64,000 nucleotides of DNA from Methylophaga sp. (GCA_011053005.1 DRHW01000001.1:1-64000); one strand, 5' to 3'. Positions 8,972 to 19,790 are shown, counted from the first letter of the stretch. Made by a program: numbers and translations. Notes: generated by a model not told the origin, from the sequence alone.

Positions 8972-10740
8972 ACATGGTAAATTCGTTTACATCGACCATT
9001 TTGATCACCTCAAATAAAGGTCTCATTGTCAGATCAATAACATCTTTGATCGCCGCTATGACCTTGATGATGCTATTTTCAGTGTCGGCTTTTGCTGCTC
9101 AAATTAACGTGTCTGTTGATAGAAACCCGATTGCAATGACTGACTCATTTCAATTAACCTTTAGTACCACGACATCGCCTGATGATGACCCTAACTTCGC
9201 ACCTCTTCAAAAAGATTTTGACATTATAAATCAACAAAAAAATAGTCAGTTGTCTTGGGTAAATGGTTCATCCAATAGAAGCATTCAATGGACCTTGAAT
9301 GTGATGGCAAAACGGAGTGGCGAATTACAAATCCCTGCGATTTCGTTTGGCGATGATGCGTCTCAACCGTTGTCGATTACCGTCACTAAAACGACGCCAT
9401 CTAGCGCAGTATCGAATAGTGACGAACTGTTCTTAGAAGTTGAAGCGACACCTACTGACAACTATGTACAGGCTCAAGTTTTATACACTGTACGTTTTTA
9501 TCACCGTATTAACCTTACCCAAGCAACGCTGTCTGATCCTGAACTTGATAATGCCGTGGTTGAAAAAATTGCAGAAGATACGCAATACAATACCCAAATT
9601 AAAGGCATGACTTATAGTGTAACCGAACGTAAATATGCTATTTTTCCACAAAAAAGTGGCGCAATGACTATTGCACCATTGGTATTGACTGCAGAGGTGA
9701 TCATCGATGACCCTCGCTCTCGGTATAATAATTTTTTCACTCAGCATAATAATACCCAAACAAAACGTGTTTTATCTAAAGAAATCAACTTAAATATAAA
9801 AGCAGCTCCTGTTAGTTTAAAAGGCCAACATTGGTTGCCCGCTGAACAAGTTACCTTGAAAGAAGCCTGGTCAAATAAGACCTCGCAAGTCAAGGTTGGT
9901 GAACCCATCACTCGTACTTTAACGATATCTGCTAAAGGAGCGACTTCAAGTCAATTACCTGATTTAAGCACTCAAATACTTAATTCTGAGCTGAAAATCT
10001 ATCCCGATCAGCCGATAATCAACGATCAGCAAAATGGCGAAGGCGTTATGGCTATGCGTGAACAAAAAATAGCTTTCATACCATCAACTGCTGGTAACTT
10101 TACTTTGCCTGCGATCGAGGTGCCTTGGTTTAATACACAAACTCAAGAAATGGAAACAGCCCAACTTCCAGCAGTCACCTTAGTTGCCGAAGCAGCGGCG
10201 TCAACTAGCCCAACAATAAATAACAATAGTTCATCGACTACGCCGGCAAAATCGCTAACAAAAAACACAGAAATAATGCCTGCATCAAAATCGGATAATA
10301 CTTGGATGTGGGCATCTATCGTTTTTGGTCTTGCTTGGTTGCTTACTTTATTAGCATTATTTTGGTCACGTTTTGCCAAACCTCGTACAGAAAAAATCAA
10401 GCTAAAAACAACAGCTAAAAATAAACCGCTCACATTAAAAGAAGTCATCAAAGAACTTAAAACAGCGTGTGTTAATAATGATCCGCAAGCGGCCCAACAT
10501 GCACTCATTAAATGGGCGACACTCAGCTATAACATTACAAGCTTGGCTGAACTGAGCCTGTATTGTGATGCAAATATGCTCGCTGAGTTAACGAAATTAA
10601 ATCATGCATTATATGCCAAGGAAAAATTGGCATGGCCTGGTGAGGATTTATTAAAAGCAGTGATGGAGCAACAAACTAAAAAGTCATCTATTAAAAAAGC
10701 TGATGAACCCTTAGTCCCACTATATCCATCACAACGATAG
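8968..10740 (+). CDS. batD: BatD family protein
   Basis: 590-residue exported protein with a signal peptide ending near residue 43 (cleavage after the AFAA of SVSAFAA), a long beta-rich periplasmic region, a single membrane helix near 446-467 (WMWASIVFGLAWLLTLLALF) and a helical cytoplasmic tail. This is the standard BatD (oxygen tolerance) layout and it closes the operon. The annotated ATG forms an ATGA overlap with the previous stop, but an ATG six bases later (8974) has a better placed AGGA and could be the true start. Its end overlaps the convergent bioA gene by 12 bases. Confidence 0.88.
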   Translation: MNMVNSFTSTILITSNKGLIVRSITSLIAAMTLMMLFSVSAFAAQINVSVDRNPIAMTDSFQLTFSTTTSPDDDPNFAPLQKDFDIINQQKNSQLSWVNGSSNRSIQWTLNVMAKRSGELQIPAISFGDDASQPLSITVTKTTPSSAVSNSDELFLEVEATPTDNYVQAQVLYTVRFYHRINLTQATLSDPELDNAVVEKIAEDTQYNTQIKGMTYSVTERKYAIFPQKSGAMTIAPLVLTAEVIIDDPRSRYNNFFTQHNNTQTKRVLSKEINLNIKAAPVSLKGQHWLPAEQVTLKEAWSNKTSQVKVGEPITRTLTISAKGATSSQLPDLSTQILNSELKIYPDQPIINDQQNGEGVMAMREQKIAFIPSTAGNFTLPAIEVPWFNTQTQEMETAQLPAVTLVAEAAASTSPTINNNSSSTTPAKSLTKNTEIMPASKSDNTWMWASIVFGLAWLLTLLALFWSRFAKPRTEKIKLKTTAKNKPLTLKEVIKELKTACVNNDPQAAQHALIKWATLSYNITSLAELSLYCDANMLAELTKLNHALYAKEKLAWPGEDLLKAVMEQQTKKSSIKKADEPLVPLYPSQR

Positions 10741-12021
10741 CCGATCAATAACCGCGCCGATGGCCTTCGTCAACTTTGCTAAATCGGCTTTGTTAATAAT
10801 ATAGGGTGGCATGATATAAATCAGGTTTCTAAAAGGTCTTATCCATACACCTTGGTCAACAATAAAGTCTGATAACCAATCCATATATTGATCGACAGGC
10901 TGATGTAGTTCAACCACGCCAATCGCGCCTTTTACTCGCACTTCTTTGACGCCTTCTTTAGATTGATAAGGCGATAATTCGTCTAATAGTTGCTGTTCGA
11001 TAGCTTTTACTTGGCCTTGCCAATCAGATTCCATCAATAAATCTAAACTTTCACAAGCGACTCGACAGGCTAATGGGTTGCCCATAAACGTAGGACCGTG
11101 CATTAACGCGCCGCTACCATCACTCGCGATGCCTTTAACCACTTTATCCGTACACATTGTGGCGGCTAAGGTCATATAGCCACCAGTTAATGCTTTGCCC
11201 ACACATAATATATCGGGACAAATATCAGCTTGTTCGTAAGCAAATAAACTGCCTGTTCGGCCAAAGCCTGTGGCAATTTCATCGAGAATTAATAACACGT
11301 CATACTGATCGCATAATGCACGAACTTGACGAAGATATTCAGGACAATAAAAACGCATTCCACCAGCACCTTGCACTAAAGGTTCAATAATGACAGCGGC
11401 TACTTCTCGCTGATTATCGATTAATAACTGACGAAACTCAGAAATATCACTATCTTGCCAATCTTCATCTCTACGACAGGTTGGTGCAGGCGCGAATAGG
11501 TGTTTAGGTAATACTTGTGCAAACATGCTGTGCATGCCATTTTCTGGATCACTGACCGCCATCGCGCCAAAACTATCGCCGTGATAACCATTACGCACCG
11601 TTAACAATTTCTGTTTATGGGTAAAACCTTGAGCAAACCAATATTGAATCGCCATTTTGATCGCGACTTCAACGGAAATGGAGCCCGAGTCAGCTAAAAA
11701 TGCATACTGCAAAGGTGCGGCAGTCATATTGACTAATTTACGCACTAAATCAATAGCAGGCTGATGTGTCAAACCACCAAACATAACATGCGACATCTGA
11801 TCAATTTGAGATTTAGCGGCCTGATTTAACCGTGGATGATTATAGCCATGAATCGTCGACCACCAAGATGACATTCCATCAATAATTTCACGACCATCAG
11901 CTAAAGTTAGTCGAACGCCTTTGGCCGATAATACTTCTTGTATAACGGAAGGTTGAACCAGACTACTGTATGGATGCCATATATGTTGTGAATCAAAATT
12001 TAAATTTTTATTGTTTTTCAT
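10729..12021 (-). CDS. bioA: adenosylmethionine-8-amino-7-oxononanoate aminotransferase
   Basis: PLP enzyme of biotin synthesis that converts 7-keto-8-aminopelargonate to 7,8-diaminopelargonate with S-adenosylmethionine as amino donor. 430 aa, normal length. Visible family marks are WHPYSSL near the N-terminus, GMSSWWSTIHGYNHP at about 49-63, the PLP pocket LILDEIATGFGRTG, and the Schiff-base lysine in CVGKALTGGYM. No other biotin gene is next to it; bioA is isolated here. It is convergent with and overlaps batD by 12 bases, so there is no room for a separate terminator. Confidence 0.95.
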   Translation of the reverse strand: MKNNKNLNFDSQHIWHPYSSLVQPSVIQEVLSAKGVRLTLADGREIIDGMSSWWSTIHGYNHPRLNQAAKSQIDQMSHVMFGGLTHQPAIDLVRKLVNMTAAPLQYAFLADSGSISVEVAIKMAIQYWFAQGFTHKQKLLTVRNGYHGDSFGAMAVSDPENGMHSMFAQVLPKHLFAPAPTCRRDEDWQDSDISEFRQLLIDNQREVAAVIIEPLVQGAGGMRFYCPEYLRQVRALCDQYDVLLILDEIATGFGRTGSLFAYEQADICPDILCVGKALTGGYMTLAATMCTDKVVKGIASDGSGALMHGPTFMGNPLACRVACESLDLLMESDWQGQVKAIEQQLLDELSPYQSKEGVKEVRVKGAIGVVELHQPVDQYMDWLSDFIVDQGVWIRPFRNLIYIMPPYIINKADLAKLTKAIGAVIDRLSL

Positions 12022-12157
12022 ACCGATAATTTTAGCAGTGTTATGTGCTTAAATGAGCTTAATTATTTCAATTGTTGATAATGTGAAGCATTAGGCTTCC
12101 CATACAGCCGAAATACTGCGAGAATGTCCAATTGTGTAACTACTATAGAGTTTAGCG

Positions 12158-13711
12158 ATGAAACGAAATAGACTACTCCCATCATCTAAACAAGCTAATA
12201 TTTTTTCTAAAACACCTCGCTTTAACAAGCGTAGTCACCTATTAGCATTATCATTACTCACGTTTGCCGGCATTTTTCTTACAACAATTGTATTAGCTAC
12301 AAGCCAACCTGCTGACACTGGTTTTCAATCTAAGGTCATAGATTTACCAAATTTACCCGCAGAAATGCAGTTACTTTCATCATCATCTACTTCTTCTGCT
12401 GAAAACCTTAACAATTCAGACACGAAAGAAAACGTAGCGACAATTGAAACCGTTAACTTACCAACTACTGTTCCAGCCATTGAAGAACAAGACGCTGACC
12501 TCGCTGCAGTTGAACAACAAGCAATGGATGAATTGCAATCACCAGTACCAACTCAAGAAACGACAATAGTCCAGCAAGATATACCTTCTGATTCTAGTTT
12601 AAATTGGCAAGAAATCACTGTTCAAGCCGGTGATAATTTATCACTTGTTTTCGAAAGGGTAGGCCTTGGCGCTAGTGATACTTATAACGTATCTCAATTG
12701 GGCGATGACATTAAACCATTACTCAACCTTAAACCTGGACAAGTGCTACGTTTTGCCTTAGCGAATAAAGAAAATACTAAAATATTACAACAAGTTCAAT
12801 TGCAACTTAGTCCTATCAAAACGTTAGATATTAAAAAGACTGATGAGGGTTATAAAACCAACCTGGTCACCCGTGAAGTTGAAAAACGCCAAACTAACAC
12901 GTCAGGCACCATAGAAAGCTCTTTATTTGAAGCAGGTATTGCCGCCCATTTGTCTCATAAAATAGTGATGGAATTAGCTTATGTATTTGGCTGGGATATC
13001 GATTTTGCTTTAGACCTTCGTCAGGGCGATAGCTTCACTGTCGTTTATGAAGAAGATTATTTAGATGGCGATAAAATCGCTGATGGTGATATCTTAGCAG
13101 CAGAATTTACTAATCACGGTAATACATACCGCGCTATTCGTTACACAGATGACAGCGGTACAAGTCATTTTTACACGCCGAATGGCGATAGCATGCGTAA
13201 AACATTTAATCGTACACCTGTACACTTTTCTCGAATTAGCTCCAAGTTTAATCCTAATCGTAAACATCCCATCCTAAAGACCAGTCGTCCGCACCAAGGT
13301 GTTGATTATGCGGCACCTATAGGCACACCTATTCTTGCTACTGGCGATGGTAAAGTTGATTTTGTTGGTAATAAAGGTGGTTATGGACGCACGGTCATCT
13401 TGTCTCATACTGGAAAATACACCACCTTATATGCTCATATGTCTAAGTTCAAGAAAGGCATAAACAAAGGCAGCCGTGTTAAGCAAGGTGATGTAATTGG
13501 TTATCTTGGAATGAGCGGTCTAGCGACTGGGCCCCATTTACATTATGAGTTCCGAATTAATGGTGTTCATCGCAATCCACTGACCGTTGCATTACCAAAA
13601 GCAGAGCCAATACCTAAGAAATATCGTAATGCTTTTGAACAACAATCGCGCCCACTATTAGCTCAACTCGATAACCTCAGTAAAGTACATTTAGCACTTA
13701 ACGATAACTAA
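12158..13711 (+). CDS. M23 family peptidoglycan endopeptidase (MepM-like)
   Basis: Membrane-anchored or exported LytM-type metallopeptidase that cuts peptidoglycan cross-links during growth. 517 aa: basic N-terminus, hydrophobic helix at about 28-48, low-complexity Ser/Gln/Glu linker, an OapA/LysM-like domain starting near 150 (ITVQAGDNLSLVFERVGL), a second domain near 240-330, then the M23 catalytic domain. Zinc ligands are seen as HQGVD (H and D) near 386 and HLHYEF near 466. This matches MepM/YebA family architecture. Followed after seven bases by anmK, giving a small cell-wall turnover operon. Confidence 0.92.
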   Translation: MKRNRLLPSSKQANIFSKTPRFNKRSHLLALSLLTFAGIFLTTIVLATSQPADTGFQSKVIDLPNLPAEMQLLSSSSTSSAENLNNSDTKENVATIETVNLPTTVPAIEEQDADLAAVEQQAMDELQSPVPTQETTIVQQDIPSDSSLNWQEITVQAGDNLSLVFERVGLGASDTYNVSQLGDDIKPLLNLKPGQVLRFALANKENTKILQQVQLQLSPIKTLDIKKTDEGYKTNLVTREVEKRQTNTSGTIESSLFEAGIAAHLSHKIVMELAYVFGWDIDFALDLRQGDSFTVVYEEDYLDGDKIADGDILAAEFTNHGNTYRAIRYTDDSGTSHFYTPNGDSMRKTFNRTPVHFSRISSKFNPNRKHPILKTSRPHQGVDYAAPIGTPILATGDGKVDFVGNKGGYGRTVILSHTGKYTTLYAHMSKFKKGINKGSRVKQGDVIGYLGMSGLATGPHLHYEFRINGVHRNPLTVALPKAEPIPKKYRNAFEQQSRPLLAQLDNLSKVHLALNDN

Positions 13712-13718
13712 ACTAATC

Positions 13719-14831
13719 GTGCGTTATTTTATTGGGGTCATGTCTGGGACTAGCCTTGATGGAATCGATGTTACATTAACATCGTTCTCAGAATCGGACA
13801 CATTCCAGCTGGTAAACGCACGTACGTTTTCATTTCCTAAAGCCCTTTATAATCAACTTCAGGGCTTAATAGTTAATCAAACGTCCACGTTAGAAAATCT
13901 CGGTCAAATTGATATTGCTCTAGGACGCTTAATTGGCTCCTCTATTAATACAATACTTGCCGAACAACAACTAACAGCCAAAGACATCACTGCAATAGGC
14001 AGTCACGGTCAAACTATTTTTCATTCTCCTGTTGGAGAATATCCCTTTAGCTTACAGATTGGCGATGCCAGCGTTATAGCTGAAATAACAGGCATTACAA
14101 CTATTGCCGATTTCCGTCAGCGTGACATAGCTGCTGGCGGGCAAGGCGCGCCACTTGTTCCCGCCTTTCATCAAGCATTATTCAGCTCACCTAATGAAGA
14201 TCGTGTTATCGTCAATATTGGTGGTATTAGCAATATTACGCTACTCCCTTCATCAGCCAATCAGCCTGTTATTGGTTTTGATACCGGCCCAGGTAATGTT
14301 CTGCTCGATTACTGGATCAAAGTCCAACAGAATAAAGCTTATGATCATTCTGGCGAGTGGGCAGCATCAGGACAATGTAATCAGAAGATGCTAAAACAGC
14401 TGCTTGATGAAGCCTATTTTAAACAAGCTATTCCGAAAAGCACGGGCAGAGAATTATTTAATCAATATTGGTGCGAAACAACATTAGCTAGGTTTACACA
14501 GGAAATATCCTCAGCAGATATTCAAGCTACCTTTGCCGAATTAACTGCCCTAACGATTGCTAATGACATTAAAGCTTATGCAGAGTCTAGTAATTCGGTC
14601 TTCATCTGTGGTGGTGGCGCTCACAACATCCATTTGATGAATAGATTAAAAAGCTTATTGGCCGATAAAAAAGTATCTACGACAATGGATTTGGGCGTGA
14701 GCCCCGACTGGGTTGAAGCCTGTGCTTTTTCTTGGTTAGCCTATCGAACGCTTGGCAATAAAACGGGTAATTTACCTTCCGTTACTGGTGCCAAACACCC
14801 CGTCATTCTAGGTGCGATTTATCCCGCGTGA
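13719..14831 (+). CDS. anmK: anhydro-N-acetylmuramic acid kinase
   Basis: Phosphorylates 1,6-anhydro-MurNAc released by peptidoglycan turnover, giving MurNAc-6-phosphate for recycling. The N-terminus GVMSGTSLDGIDV (ATP site of the sugar kinase/Hsp70 fold) is diagnostic, with FDTGPGNVLLD and CGGGAHN further on. 370 aa, typical. Starts with GTG at 13719. Sits directly after the M23 endopeptidase gene, a common pairing in gammaproteobacteria. Convergent with gcvH, with only six bases between the stops. Confidence 0.96.
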   Translation: MRYFIGVMSGTSLDGIDVTLTSFSESDTFQLVNARTFSFPKALYNQLQGLIVNQTSTLENLGQIDIALGRLIGSSINTILAEQQLTAKDITAIGSHGQTIFHSPVGEYPFSLQIGDASVIAEITGITTIADFRQRDIAAGGQGAPLVPAFHQALFSSPNEDRVIVNIGGISNITLLPSSANQPVIGFDTGPGNVLLDYWIKVQQNKAYDHSGEWAASGQCNQKMLKQLLDEAYFKQAIPKSTGRELFNQYWCETTLARFTQEISSADIQATFAELTALTIANDIKAYAESSNSVFICGGGAHNIHLMNRLKSLLADKKVSTTMDLGVSPDWVEACAFSWLAYRTLGNKTGNLPSVTGAKHPVILGAIYPA

Positions 14832-14837
14832 TGTTAA

Positions 14838-15221
14838 TTATGCATCTAAAGATTGTTCGTATGCTTCTGCTGTTAAAAGCCCGTTAACATCATCAATATT
14901 ATCTGGTTGAATTTTAAATAACCAACCTTCGCCAAACGGCGCTTGATTTATAAGTTCCGGCTCATCAACTAATGCAGTATTTACAGCAGATATTTCTCCA
15001 CTTACTGGCATGTAGATATCTGATGCAGCTTTAACCGATTCTAATAACATACATTCTTCTTTAGCAGAAAAACGTTGCCCTGCTTCTGGCAACTCAGCAA
15101 ACACAAGATCACCTAATAAATCTTGGGCATGCTCAGTAATTCCAATTGTTAATTCGCCATTGTCTTCGCGACGAATCCATTCGTGCGTTTCTGCATATTT
15201 TAGAGAACTTGGATTACTCAT
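14838..15221 (-). CDS. gcvH: glycine cleavage system H protein
   Basis: Lipoyl carrier of the glycine cleavage complex. 127 aa with the lipoylation lysine in ESVKAASDIYMPVSGE near residue 64 and the expected N-terminal THEWIR. It is the last gene of the glycogen operon, starting two bases after malQ stops; gcvT and gcvP are absent from the window. Position suggests co-transcription with malQ. It could be the sole GcvH or a second copy serving as a lipoate relay protein; the sequence looks fully functional. Confidence 0.94.
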   Translation of the reverse strand: MSNPSSLKYAETHEWIRREDNGELTIGITEHAQDLLGDLVFAELPEAGQRFSAKEECMLLESVKAASDIYMPVSGEISAVNTALVDEPELINQAPFGEGWLFKIQPDNIDDVNGLLTAEAYEQSLDA

Positions 15222-15223
15222 AT

Positions 15224-16675
15224 TTAACTACGTCCATACAATTTATTTAATTTTTTCAATTTAGGAACACAATATTCATCAACCATGTCCCACTCAAACC
15301 GCCATGTCCAGTTACCTTCAACAGTTCCTGGTACATTCATTCTATGTTCACCATGCAAAGCCAACAAATCTTGCATAGGTAAAACTGCTAATTGTGAAAC
15401 CGATTGCAATACGGCGCGAATGATTAACCAAGGCATTCCTTCTGTCGTTTCACCAAAGTACTCGTACACATGCCTTTTTGCATCATCATCCAACGTATCA
15501 AACCAGCCCAAGGTTGTATCATTATCATGCGTTCCTGTATAAGCAACGCTCTTTTGACAATGTTGGTGAGGTAAATAAGGATTAGTCGCATCACCACCAA
15601 AAGCGAACTGTAAAATTTTCATGCCTGGCATGCCATATTTTTCACGTAGCGCGGTCACTTCATCAGTAATTATACCTAGGTCTTCAGCCACTAGTGGTAA
15701 TTCACCAAAAGTGCTTAATAAGGCACTAAATAAAGCATCACCAGGCGCTTTGACCCATTGCCCATCCATTGCCGTTTCACACGATTCTGGAATCTCCCAA
15801 CACGCTTCAAAGCCTCTGAAATGATCGATGCGAATGAGATCAAATAAATCTAGCTGAGTCTGTAGACGTTGTTGCCACCATAAAAAGCCCGTTTTACTAT
15901 GTTCATCCCAACGATAAAGTGGGTTACCCCAGCGTTGCCCTGTCGCCGAAAAGTAATCAGGTGGTACACCCGCTACTTTCTCAGGTTGACCTTCGCTATC
16001 TAAAGTAAATAATTCTGGATTAGCCCAAACATCAACGCTATCGTGAGCAACAAAAATAGGCATATCACCAAACAGTAAAACGCCCCGTTCATTCGCATAA
16101 TTTTTCAGTGCATGCCATTGTTGAGAAAAAATAAATTGTTCAAACCGCCGAATATTTAAGGCATCTCCACGATCCTCACGTACTTTTTGTAATGTCGTTT
16201 CACTTCGATCACGCAATGCTGAAGGCCATTGAAACCATGCCGTTTGCTGCTGTAATAACCTAATTTCACAAAACAGCACATAATCTTCTAACCAATATTG
16301 TTGAGCATCAACAAACTGATTAAACGCTTTTTTATCTTCATCGCTCGATTGTCGTATAAACTGATAATACGCTTGCGCCATTTTAGCGGAACGCTTTAAC
16401 CCATCTATTTCATCAGCATTAGCCCAAGGCTGCTGCTTAAGCATTTTAATACAAATTAATTTGGTATTAGCTGCATGAGCTGATAAACATTGATAAGGTG
16501 AACCATCGCTATGCGTTGGTCCTAATGGCAACATTTGCCAAACGGAAACCCCCGCTTGTGCTAATAAATCAACAAATCGATAGGCATCTTCACCTAATCT
16601 TCCTGATGGTAAACTCGTAATATGAAGTAATACACCGGTTCGCCTTTTTTGAAATACCTGTGCTTGTTTCATCAC
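15224..16675 (-). CDS. malQ: 4-alpha-glucanotransferase (amylomaltase, GH77)
   Basis: Transfers alpha-1,4-glucan segments between maltodextrins. 483 aa, the length of compact bacterial amylomaltases. GH77 marks include GVLLHITSLPSGRLG at the N-terminus, nucleophile region RIDHFRGFEACWEIP, acid/base segment LVAEDLG and the YTGTHDNDT motif. Second-to-last gene of the minus-strand glycogen operon; overlaps GH57 by one base. Works with the GH57 enzyme, GlgB and GlgC on glycogen turnover. Confidence 0.95.
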   Translation of the reverse strand: MMKQAQVFQKRRTGVLLHITSLPSGRLGEDAYRFVDLLAQAGVSVWQMLPLGPTHSDGSPYQCLSAHAANTKLICIKMLKQQPWANADEIDGLKRSAKMAQAYYQFIRQSSDEDKKAFNQFVDAQQYWLEDYVLFCEIRLLQQQTAWFQWPSALRDRSETTLQKVREDRGDALNIRRFEQFIFSQQWHALKNYANERGVLLFGDMPIFVAHDSVDVWANPELFTLDSEGQPEKVAGVPPDYFSATGQRWGNPLYRWDEHSKTGFLWWQQRLQTQLDLFDLIRIDHFRGFEACWEIPESCETAMDGQWVKAPGDALFSALLSTFGELPLVAEDLGIITDEVTALREKYGMPGMKILQFAFGGDATNPYLPHQHCQKSVAYTGTHDNDTTLGWFDTLDDDAKRHVYEYFGETTEGMPWLIIRAVLQSVSQLAVLPMQDLLALHGEHRMNVPGTVEGNWTWRFEWDMVDEYCVPKLKKLNKLYGRS

Positions 16676-18357
16676 TATCCACCGCGTCGCATTGTGCCGC
16701 CCTGCTCGATACCGCCGCCGCCATGCGACACTGCTTCGGACAACGTATAGGGAACTTCTTCACCTAGCATTTGGTATAGGTTAGATAAATGTAGGCGGAA
16801 TAATCGTTCAAAATCACTAACACTGTCTGCTGAATTATAATCGCCAAACCACCAAAACCAGTCTGAGCCTTCACAAATAGCTAATTGACGCTGCAAGGCA
16901 TATAAGGTTTCTGCTTCGAATGTCTTCTCAGACAATGCTTTGTCATAACATTGCTTGGCTTCGCTTAATAAATCCCAACCTCGGTTTTTATCTTGATCGC
17001 CGATCCATGTTGAATATGAACCGTAAACCCAACTGCCACCGACCATTTTAGGCAACTCTGTCGCTTGTACGCCGTTTACCAAGCACTCAGAAAATGTCGT
17101 TAAATCAATCTCAGGATGTTCAACTAGCCGACGATAAAGCGTTTGTAAGAAATAATAGCCATTGTAAGAATAATATTCCCACGCGTTTTCACCATCCAAT
17201 ATGACAGAAACAACACGGTATTTATCTTCTTCTGAATTAGCTTTAATCGTTAATAAATGCTGAATAAAATCAGCCACAGCATCATCAGCACCCCACTTGG
17301 TATAAGTAAAACCAATTAAATCGGATAAGCCATCATCACGATAAAAACAAGCAGGAGATGCACCGGGCAATTTATATGGCTTGTGAATACTGGCATCCGA
17401 CATGCCGGATAGATTTAAGCTATTTCGCAGCACATTTTCACCGGAAGCAGCCCAATCAAAACCATGTTCAGCAATGATGCTTAATGTTTGTGTTGAAACA
17501 GCGCCTTCTGATGGCCAACAACCTTTAGGTTTAAAGCCAAAATATGATTCGAATACGCGTATTCCCTCTTCCATATGCCAGTGCACTCGTTCTTCGCCAC
17601 CGGGGTAATTCGTTATATTAGGTAATGGCGCATCCGGCATTGCTTCATGAGTAGTATTAATATCGAGTAATAAAGGCACAATAGGATGAGCATAAGGCGT
17701 GACAGATAATTCAACTCGACCTGTTTCAGCAAGACGTCGATAACGTGGAATTAAATCACTGAGTAATTCACCAATAACCGTCATTAATTGACGACGATCA
17801 TGAAAAGTAAAATGTTTACCTTTTTTCATTAGCTCTTGGATTCTTAGATCGGAACGTCTAACTGATTCACCTATCCATGCCAAGTGATACCAAACCACCA
17901 GATCAATCATAAACTGGTCATTTATATAGTGCAGTCTGCTAGGTTGCAGCAAAAACCATCGTGCCATTTTGACCAATTTTGCAAAGCGAGGAAAGGGTTC
18001 GATTAATTTTTCTTCATTTGCACGTAAGCAATCATTAATCAGCTTTTGGCGATCTTCAACATGTGCAGGTTGAACAGGTGAATCTAAGGCAATTAATAAA
18101 GGATCTTTTAATCTCCCCGTACCTTTGAACCTCGATTTTAATTGTTGGTCATAATCCGCAAGTTGTTCAATTAATGTCGGTGCAAAGTTGACCACTGCTT
18201 TGGCGCCCGGCACATTTTCCAAATGCCATGCCATATCCACATAATCTTTAATCGCATGCAGATAAGTCCAAGGTAACTGATACATCCCCCCCATAGGTTC
18301 GCTATATTGTGGTTGGTGCATATGCCAACATAAAACGACTTTTAGCTTATCTGTCAT
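16675..18357 (-). CDS. glycoside hydrolase family 57 protein
   Basis: GH57 enzyme of the alpha-amylase/4-alpha-glucanotransferase/branching-enzyme group, cytoplasmic. 560 aa. The N-terminal conserved segment CWHMHQPQYSEP and the later ILDGENAWEYY segment (conserved region 4) are visible, with GCWPSEGAVS corresponding to the nucleophile-side region. Located between glgC and malQ, so it most likely acts on glycogen-derived glucans. The sequence does not tell amylase from glucanotransferase. The C-terminus ends in an odd Gly/Arg-rich tail. One-base overlap with malQ. Confidence 0.88.
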   Translation of the reverse strand: MTDKLKVVLCWHMHQPQYSEPMGGMYQLPWTYLHAIKDYVDMAWHLENVPGAKAVVNFAPTLIEQLADYDQQLKSRFKGTGRLKDPLLIALDSPVQPAHVEDRQKLINDCLRANEEKLIEPFPRFAKLVKMARWFLLQPSRLHYINDQFMIDLVVWYHLAWIGESVRRSDLRIQELMKKGKHFTFHDRRQLMTVIGELLSDLIPRYRRLAETGRVELSVTPYAHPIVPLLLDINTTHEAMPDAPLPNITNYPGGEERVHWHMEEGIRVFESYFGFKPKGCWPSEGAVSTQTLSIIAEHGFDWAASGENVLRNSLNLSGMSDASIHKPYKLPGASPACFYRDDGLSDLIGFTYTKWGADDAVADFIQHLLTIKANSEEDKYRVVSVILDGENAWEYYSYNGYYFLQTLYRRLVEHPEIDLTTFSECLVNGVQATELPKMVGGSWVYGSYSTWIGDQDKNRGWDLLSEAKQCYDKALSEKTFEAETLYALQRQLAICEGSDWFWWFGDYNSADSVSDFERLFRLHLSNLYQMLGEEVPYTLSEAVSHGGGGIEQGGTMRRGG

Positions 18358-18421
18358 AGTGATTCGGACTCATTATAAAAATATAAAAACGGGCGTAGAT
18401 GTCAAAACAAAATGACCTAAC

Positions 18422-19687
18422 TTATCTGACAAAACGATAATTCTGACCTAACATTTCTGGTGTAACTAATACCACGCCATTCGGCGATACCTCGTACTTT
18501 TTGGCATCTTCTATTGGATCTTGGCCAATAATCGTCCCTTCTGGTACGACACAACCTTTATCTAAGACAACCTTGGTCAAATGACAATTTCGTCCAACGG
18601 TGACATCTGGTAAAACGACGCAGTCAGTCAATGTTGAATAGCTATGAATCGATACTTTAGAAAACAATAAAGAGTGCCTAACGACTGCACCAGAGATAAT
18701 ACAGCCACCTGAAACCATAGAATCAACGGCCATGCCTCGACGATCATCATCGTCAAACACAAATTTTGCAGGAGGTAACTGTGCTTGATGTGTCCAAATT
18801 GGCCAATCGTCATCATATAAGTTCAATTCTGGTGTAATGCCGATTAGCTCTAAATTAGCAGACCAAAATGCATCTATCGTACCTACATCACGCCAGTAAC
18901 CGGGGTCATTTCCTTGCACATCTTTATATGGGAATGCGAGGACTTTATATTTTTTAATGAGTGACGGAATAATGTCATGGCCAAAATCATGTGTTGAATT
19001 AGGCATATCAGCATCTTTAATTAATTGCTCATACAGAAACGCCGCGTTAAACACATAAATGCCCATTGAAGCCAGCGCAGAATCACTTCTTCCCGGCATC
19101 GGCTTTGGATCTTCCGGCTTTTCATCAAATGCAACGATACGACGGTTAACGTCAATCGACATAACGCCAAATGCTTTTGCTTCTTCTAAAGGTACCTCCA
19201 AACAACCAATCGTCATGTCAGCACCTTGCGCCACATGTTCGGCAATCATATCGCCGTAATCCATTTTGTAGATATGGTCACCGGCCAAAATAAGTACATA
19301 TTCAGGGCCATGATTTCTTAAAATATCGACGTTTTGATAAACTGCATCTGCGGTACCGGTATACCAGCCTTGTTCCGTGCGTTGTGATGCGGGCAATAAC
19401 TCAACAAATTCACCCAACTCACCCCGCATAAAGCCCCAGCCTTGTTGAATATGACGCATTAGAGAATGCGCCTTATATTGCGTTAAAACGCCGATTCGAC
19501 GAATACCTGAGTTCACACAATTTGATAAAGGAAAATCAATAATTCTAAACTTACCACCAAACGGTACACCGGGTTTAGCTCGCCAATCGGTCAGTTGCTT
19601 AAGTCGGGAACCTCGCCCTCCAGCAAGAACAAGTGCTAAAGTATCGCGAGTAAGACGACTTACAAATCGCGTGCTATTATCTGCCAT
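18422..19687 (-). CDS. glgC: glucose-1-phosphate adenylyltransferase
   Basis: Makes ADP-glucose, the committed step of glycogen synthesis. From ATG 19687 the protein is 421 aa and begins MADNSTRFV, followed by the nucleotide-binding [17 protein letters not shown] and [18 protein letters not shown], typical of GlgC. An open frame extends 49 codons further upstream to 19834, but that extension overlaps glgB, looks non-homologous and is not preceded by a good ribosome site, while GGAGAAC sits before 19687. First gene of the operon glgC-GH57-malQ-gcvH, divergent from glgB over about 100 bases. Confidence 0.96.
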   Translation of the reverse strand: MADNSTRFVSRLTRDTLALVLAGGRGSRLKQLTDWRAKPGVPFGGKFRIIDFPLSNCVNSGIRRIGVLTQYKAHSLMRHIQQGWGFMRGELGEFVELLPASQRTEQGWYTGTADAVYQNVDILRNHGPEYVLILAGDHIYKMDYGDMIAEHVAQGADMTIGCLEVPLEEAKAFGVMSIDVNRRIVAFDEKPEDPKPMPGRSDSALASMGIYVFNAAFLYEQLIKDADMPNSTHDFGHDIIPSLIKKYKVLAFPYKDVQGNDPGYWRDVGTIDAFWSANLELIGITPELNLYDDDWPIWTHQAQLPPAKFVFDDDDRRGMAVDSMVSGGCIISGAVVRHSLLFSKVSIHSYSTLTDCVVLPDVTVGRNCHLTKVVLDKGCVVPEGTIIGQDPIEDAKKYEVSPNGVVLVTPEMLGQNYRFVR

Positions 19688-19790
19688 ATAAGTTCTCCGT
19701 TGGCTGAGTAACCAAATCATTACTAATTGGCTATTAGCCTGCCACAAGCATTCACATACGGCAACCAAAATATAACATTTAGGATAAATA

